Below, in pieces: positions 58,990 to 64,000 of a DNA stretch of 64,000 nt. Where the stretch lies: contig NW_026515525.1 in NCBI RefSeq assembly GCF_014898815.1, forward strand, positions 340,915 through 404,914, in the 5' to 3' direction. The position numbers and the translations under genes were made by a program. This DNA is from Panonychus citri. Its lineage: Eukaryota > Arthropoda > Arachnida > Trombidiformes > Tetranychidae. The notes under the pieces are model-generated. The model worked only from the letters and a program-made list of their open reading frames with translations, did no database searches and had not been told where the DNA came from. How positions within the stretch are numbered: the stretch's first letter is position 1; the number at the start of each line of letters is the position of its first letter.

Positions 58990-59055
58990 CCAGCTCGAAA
59001 TTGAACCCGTGGCATCGGGGGCTAAGGGCCACGACTTTAACCTCTCGATTACGAT
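58990..59055 (-). repeat. tRNA-like segment (possible tRNA-derived SINE head)
   Basis: On the minus strand, CGAGAGGTTAAAG resembles the A box of Leu/Ser-type tRNAs, and 27 bases downstream GGTTCAATTTC resembles a B box (GGTTCRANTCC). The acceptor stem does not pair and the anticodon arm is imperfect, so it is not a working tRNA. Confidence 0.35.
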
Positions 59056-59111
59056 TAACAATTTGTTCGTGGATTTAAAGTTATCCGGTAGATGGAGCTT
59101 CAGGTTGTGCG

Positions 59112-59121
59112 ATCAGCTGAT
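59112..59121 (+). promoter_or_regulatory. Core-promoter E-box motif
   Basis: ATCAGCTGAT, an exact palindromic match to the AWCAGCTGWT core-promoter motif, about 180 bases before the ATG at 59300. Likely near the transcription start; inference. Confidence 0.45.
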
Positions 59122-59299
59122 GAGTGTCAATTTTAATTGAGATTTTGTCTCATCTCTACTTTCATTTAATTAATTATTCTGTGATTGTTTTTTAATTATT
59201 TTGTATTTTATTTTGTTTATTCGTTGAACCACCGGGTACACGAACTCTTGCAATATCTGTAACCTTAAAGATAGAAGATATAATTTAACGGAAGCTTCG

Positions 59300-60056
59300 A
59301 TGGCCAATGAAACCGGTGATGTAGACCAAGTGAACATGCAATCAGAAGTAATTCTCAGTGATTCTGGTGGAATAGAAGTTGAAGATTATGGTGGTGCTGG
59401 TGAAAAAAGTGGTGATACCAACGAGGGAAGTGGTGATGATGGTGTCGCTGGAGATGATGCCAATTATGATAATGAATTGAAAACAGAAGAAAACCTTGAG
59501 ACAGAGAAAGATTTATCTTATGAGACAAGTGAAATGGAGACTGATTTAAGCAAGGACGATGGAATAGAAAACGAAACCATGGAATTACCAAGAGAAATTA
59601 CTCAATTTACTGATGAAAAAAGAAACAATAGTATCCCTGGTATTGAAAATTCAAAGCCTGATAATGATTCTATTCCCAATATCGTAGAAACGGTTACTAT
59701 TGACAAGTCATCTTATGAAAAATTAATCTCAGAACAGAAAAGGTTAACCGATGAACTGAAAAGATTAAAAGAACGCCTAATTACTGTTGAAGATGATTAT
59801 ACAAGTGAAATATTGGAACTTGAAGATCGAGAATCAAAAGCCAGGAACGAATTGAATCAAGCTCTTGAAACTATCGGACAATTGAAAAATTGTATCAGAG
59901 AAGTTGATCAACCAACCAATTGGTCTGAACGAATGGAACAGTTAAAATCTGAACGAGATGCAGCTCTAGATGATGTCTCCAAATTAGATGACAAGGTCCA
60001 TCGGTTAACAGCATCGGTTACAAATTTACAGCTCGTAATTGAACAGATACAAAAAG
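59300..60056 (+). CDS. TRIP11: GMAP-210-like exon 1
   Basis: Open from ATG (MANETGDVDQVN). Acidic low-complexity leader, then heptads (EKLISEQKRLTDELKRLKER and on). Ends at AAAAAG/GTAAATAAG; reading through gives a stop four codons later, so the donor is likely used. Confidence 0.75.
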
Positions 60057-61291
60057 GTAAATAAGTCGAACCTTTAATGATACCAAATGTGTGGACATCA
60101 TCAAGAAAACGATTGAAATGGTTACAGGATGAAAAAAATGAACAACATTCTAATTACACATAAAAAAACAACGGAAAAGTTAGAATGTCAATGACATTAA
60201 TTGATCGGCTCTTCTATCTAAAGTGTCAACTAATCAAATAAGCGACAGTTTTTTTTCTTTCATTTCTTCACATGTAAAATGTTCAATTAGTAAATTGGAC
60301 GTATTTATATCAGCTCGAAAAGCCGATTCTTCATCTTGTAGAACCGAAATTGGTAAAATTTTATCAAATTCATTTACAAGGTGAATTGATTGGTCACTTT
60401 TCAAGTAACTAATATTTCACTGTTCTTACTCTCTAACCTCAAGAACATTTTAATTTTACAAACTGACCATTAGTTATGCCACATCAACAAGCTACTAATC
60501 TCTCTCACCAGAATTGAGACTCTAAGTTTACCCATTTTCTTATTGCTACTCATCCTAACCTTTAGCCTTTCTGAAGGTTTATTATACCTTTCAAAGGTGA
60601 GCAAAAATATCACTTGCACTAAACGAAATGTGACCTGAGATCAGTTTGATCATTTTCTCAAAATTTGGTTTGATACCAAACAAAAAAGAGAAAGAAACTT
60701 GAAAAATGGTTTAATGCTTATGGTTGGAACCATGGATGCATATTAACCCCTAAGTGAATTGGAAAACACTGTAATTTAATCTAGACTGTGTTACGTTTTT
60801 AATTAGCCACGAACATGCAGAGAGACGAGTATCAGCTCCATCGATGGAAAAACATTCACGCAAATTTACCAGATAAATTGAGAAAAGAATATAAAACAAC
60901 AGAGAGAAAAGAAAAAAAAAGGAAAACGTATTTTTTTCATGTTCTTTTTTCTTTTAATTGCCTTGTCATTAATTTTAGTTTTGTTCCATTTTCGCTGTTG
61001 ATGTTCACACAACTACTTCTACATGTACATCAATCTATTAGCCAACATCTACTAACTTTGTTCTCTCTCTCTCTCTCTCTTTTACAGAGAATGAAAAAAA
61101 AGTCTCTTCTTTAACCAGGCAACATCTCGCAGCCCTAGAGTCAGAGCGAATGATACAAAATGATTTACGACAGGAAGTTGAGATGTATGAAAAAAAGTCT
61201 ATGGAATCAGCTCAAGCTCTTGAAGCTGCAACAAGATTGACAGAAAATATCGACAAAAAGGAGGAAATTATTCAAAACTTGAAACAAGAAC
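59300..61291 (+). CDS. TRIP11: GMAP-210/TRIP11-like golgin, first two coding exons
   Basis: Exon 59300-60056 and exon 61088-61291 join in phase 1 (AAAG/GTAAAT to TTACAG). The first has an acidic leader (VEDYGGAGEKSGDTNEGSGD) of about 140 residues, then a coiled coil. Across the junction it reads HRLTASVTNLQLVIEQIQKE, later EALEAATRLTENIDKKEE in shortened form, which matches the stretch before the GRAB domain of human GMAP-210 (LT-x-LTNLQ-VLE-FQ..., ASRLTEQ-D-KEEQI). GMAP-210 is a cis-Golgi tether. The human protein has nearly 2,000 residues; here only about 250 precede this stretch. The frame ends in a phase-1 GAAC/GTAAGT donor; the GRAB exon is not seen. ATG 59300 is the first in frame after a stop. 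Orthology is from memory. Confidence 0.65.
60057..61087 (+). other. Intron of the GMAP-210-like gene
   Basis: About 1 kb with a (CT)n tract (61062-61081) just before the TTTACAG acceptor. An open stretch at 60815-60910 (QRDEYQLHRWKNIHANLPDK) looks coding but does not fit the protein and lacks a good donor. Confidence 0.6.
61088..61291 (+). CDS. TRIP11: GMAP-210-like exon 2
   Basis: Encodes ENEKKVSSLTRQHLAALESE, EVEMYEKKSMESAQAL, EAATRLTENIDKKEEIIQNL and ends QE plus one base at GTAAGTTT. Continuous coiled coil. Confidence 0.75.
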
Positions 61292-63838
61292 GTAAGTTTA
61301 ACTTTTCTCTCTCAATACAATTTATTCTCTCTGATTCAAGATGAAAGATTAAAAGATTATCATGAAAAAGGTATTAAGGTGATAACGTAAAAATCAATGA
61401 TACTGTTAAGAAACCGCTGCTCTCTCTCATTAATTAACTAATGGGTAGCAAGATAATTGTAATGATGGTGATTATTGTGATAATAATAATGATGATGATG
61501 GTGATGTATTTTTGCCGGTTTATTATCATCAAATTGAAAAATGTTGTTTGCATGGACCCACAATTCAAATTGATACTTTCACCTTTCTCTCTCTCTCTCT
61601 CTTGTCAACAAGAAACATATGCCTATGGTAATAATAATACATTTACTATTAATGGTGATACTGATAAGATGAAAGAGGATAAATGATGAGGATGGAGAGA
61701 GAAAAATAAAATAATTCACTTAATACTGTTACCTTGCTTGTTTATCGAGCGACTAATATCATTAGTGATATTTTCTTATCATCTCTCTCTCTCTCTCCAA
61801 AATGTTCTATTCTCTTTTCGTCTGTCTTCATCTCTATTTTTTTGTTGATCCAAACTGATAAGCTGTTTCTCTCTCTGTGTAATATTAATATAGTTCACAA
61901 CCTGAGAGAAACAAGAAAAGTTTTCTAGGTGAAACCTGTAAGATGAAGATGATGATGAAGATGAAAATGGATTAAAATTCTCAATCAAACTAATCATAAT
62001 CATTTGTGTTGTGCTTCAAGATTGTAAAGTCACTATTTTTTTTGTCGCATCACAAAAAAACGACCATGATAATTAATATCAACTTACCTTGTAAACAAGA
62101 AAAGTAGTAATATAACCCACTCAAGGTATATCAAGGTAGCAATAAATGAGGTAAAATGGAAAACATTTCAAAGATATTAACATGGGAGAAATGATTAGAT
62201 AAAAGAGCAAGAAGGTGAAACAATAATAATAAGCAAATAGCATGTTTATTATTACGATTCACAGTAATCATCTTATCACCATCATATCTTGATTAATCAT
62301 CATCATAAACACAGGTAACTTCAATCTCGAAGCATTTGCAAAGTCAATTTATTCAGTTACAAACTTATTTTCTGCACAAATTCTGGTCATTTATAGTAAC
62401 TCAATGATCATGAATTTACTTGATTGATTATTGAAATTACATTTCTCATAATATACATCAGAAAAGATGAAATGTTGACTCTCTCTTTCTCTCTCCTCTT
62501 AAAGTGAAAATGTTACTTGATAATCTCTGATAACATTGATCATGTTGCTTAGTATGTTACCTGTAATTGTAGAAACTGTGGTTTGAAAAGATTAAAGGTG
62601 AAAAAAATGATAGGAAGATAAGAGGGATAAAGAAAATGGCGATGATGATGATGATGAGATGGCTGATATACTGTAGTTGTTGAGGAGAAGAGAAAAAAAA
62701 ACAACAATCATCGTAGGTAAAATTTTGATGATTTAGATGATGAATGAACATTATGATTGTTATTTTGAAAATTCCAAGTGAAACTTTTGTTTTCAACCAA
62801 CATTAATTGTTGATGTTCACAAATAGTCTGTGAGTATTGTGTGAGTGTTGTGTGTGTGTGTGTGTGTCTATGCATACACGTTGTATCATATCTCTGCGGA
62901 AGAGTGAGTGAATATTAAGAAGGGAAAGATGATGATGATGATGAGGCAGAAAAAAAGCAAGACTGTAGCATGTGAGTACCGCCTCGGATCCCACCTTGGT
63001 TAATGAAATGTCTACCGTTTTACTGAGTTGCATCGATTGGTTTGAAATATCATAAGAAAAAATAATCCACTGACTGGAAACTTTTCCCCATCTCCTCCTC
63101 CTCCGCCTCCTTGCTCACTATGAAACACCCTCACTGTGGTTATACGGTTTTTTTTCTGCAGACTAATAGAGGGAGAGAAGAAGATGATGATGAAGAAGAA
63201 GAAGATGAAGATGATAAGAGAGGTGGTGAGAGAGAGAGAGAGAGTGAGTGAGTTAGTATAAATACTGAGTAAGTGGCTTTTTCATCTTTGATATTTTCCA
63301 TGTTATATAAACTAAAAGACTAGTCTTCGTTTTCCTCGTTCATTATTATTATCATTTCTTTTTTTACTCTTTTCCATCTCTCTCTCTCTCTCTTCATCTT
63401 TATCATAATCATATCTTTCTCACTCACTCAAATCTCTCATCATAATAATCATCATTGTCTTAATTACTTCCAAACTTGAAGTTAATTATTTTCCTCAACG
63501 ATTAATGAAATGATCAAAGTGTGATTTGGTCTATGAGTATTACATCAGGTATTGGTTCATCAATTTTTAATCCAGTACTTAATGTGAAACTCATCGACCG
63601 TCACATTCAATCGTCCAAACGAAATAGTAAATTATTATTAACAAAATGATCATCATCTTCACCATCAGAAAACTCAATCAACATCATCATCATCGCCCAC
63701 ACCTTAATTATCACCATTACAATAAACTTGAGGAATATTAGTAATAATATTTACAGTATTGTTTTAGTGCGAATGTGCGAATCTTGAATCAACATGTAAG
63801 TAATAATATCGATGAAAAAACAAATAAACCAACAAAAG

Positions 63839-63889
<51 letters not shown>

Positions 63890-64000
63890 TCTCCCATTTC
63901 TCCACCCGCTTTCTATTATAACCACTAAATTATCATCAACATGAACAACAATCAAACTTAATCACATACTCAACAATAACTGACAACATGAACAACAACA
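61292..64000 (+). other. Intron or 3' region, no clear exon
   Basis: About 2.7 kb. A phase-compatible acceptor at about 61611 (CAACAAG) would add QTYAYGNNNTFTINGD and about ten residues to a stop: a possible alternative end, but unlike the expected GRAB domain. Microsatellites: GT at 62850-62867, GAA/GAT at 63181-63215, GA near 63226-63242, CT at 63848-63885. A stretch at 62930-63120 is somewhat GC-richer, with no domain. Confidence 0.45.
63848..63885. repeat. (CT)n microsatellite
   Basis: Uninterrupted CT run of about 38 bases near the right edge. Confidence 0.95.

Larger units (their letters stand above)
57770..59299. other. Divergent intergenic region between laminin alpha and the GMAP-210-like gene
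   Basis: About 1.5 kb. It should hold both promoters. Seen in it: a tRNA-like segment at 58990-59055, an ATCAGCTGAT motif at 59112-59121, and otherwise AT-rich sequence with no coding region. A 78-codon open frame near 58387 is low-complexity and not convincing. Confidence 0.55.

Noticed and set aside
58998..59047. Functional Leu/Ser tRNA gene
   Set aside because: Acceptor and T stems do not pair; only box-like elements remain, so reported as a tRNA-like repeat.
60815..60930. Possible extra exon (QRDEYQLHRWKNIHANLPDK) in the GMAP-210-like gene
   Set aside because: Joining 60056 directly to 61088 gives a continuous coiled coil that matches the expected spacing of the family, leaving no room for this stretch. 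It has no good donor. It may be unrelated coding debris.
1394..63885. CRISPR-like arrays or bacterial operons
   Set aside because: Repeats are simple microsatellites without spacers. The genes are intron-containing animal genes.

Overview
The window is AT-rich nuclear DNA of an animal, with spliced genes, long introns, very many (CT)n, (GA)n and (GAT)n microsatellites, and mobile elements. A gustatory-receptor-type gene, a Sidestep-type adhesion gene and a laminin alpha of the wing-blister/LAMA1-2 type point to an arthropod. A mite or other chelicerate is my best guess (inference only).

Layout. 1-13,799 (minus): widely spaced exons of a Sidestep-like receptor (Ig1, Ig4, Ig5, FN3); its 3' end lies off the left edge. 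13,800-21,283: no gene seen. 21,284-33,261 (minus): one nearly complete 12-kb Ty3/gypsy-type LTR retrotransposon with 1.17-1.18 kb LTRs, a 4-bp target duplication, a tRNA primer site, gag, broken protease/RT/RNase H, an intact integrase, and a large extra 3' ORF. That ORF joins a Cys-rich zinc-finger region to a degenerate DEDDh-exonuclease-like domain and stops on the first three bases of the 3' LTR. 33,266-40,029: no gene seen. 40,030-41,473 (minus): a two-exon gustatory-receptor-like gene.

42.1-48.4 kb is a patchwork: a frameshifted coiled-coil fragment; a compact four-exon unknown gene (43,111-44,083) overlapped in another frame by an acidic ORF, with E-box core-promoter motifs in front and striking ACACGGA/TCCGTGT palindromes on both sides; an RPB3 (RNA polymerase II subunit 3) pseudogene; unidentified gene scraps; a hAT-like MITE with 8-bp target duplication; a mariner transposase pseudogene; and an orphan membrane-anchor exon.

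48,590-57,769 (minus) is a nine-exon laminin alpha gene (LN, LE, L4a, LE, L4b, LE, coiled coil, LG1-3) that ends without LG4-5. Across a 1.5-kb divergent region, at 59,300 (plus), starts a short gene matching the C-terminal coiled coil of GMAP-210/TRIP11; it appears to run off the right edge.

The laminin reading frame contains about eight small frame breaks and one in-frame stop, while its splice sites and cysteine pattern are preserved. The retrotransposon and several fragments have similar one-base breaks. Residual assembly indels are therefore a strong possibility, and broken frames here should not be taken as proof of gene death.
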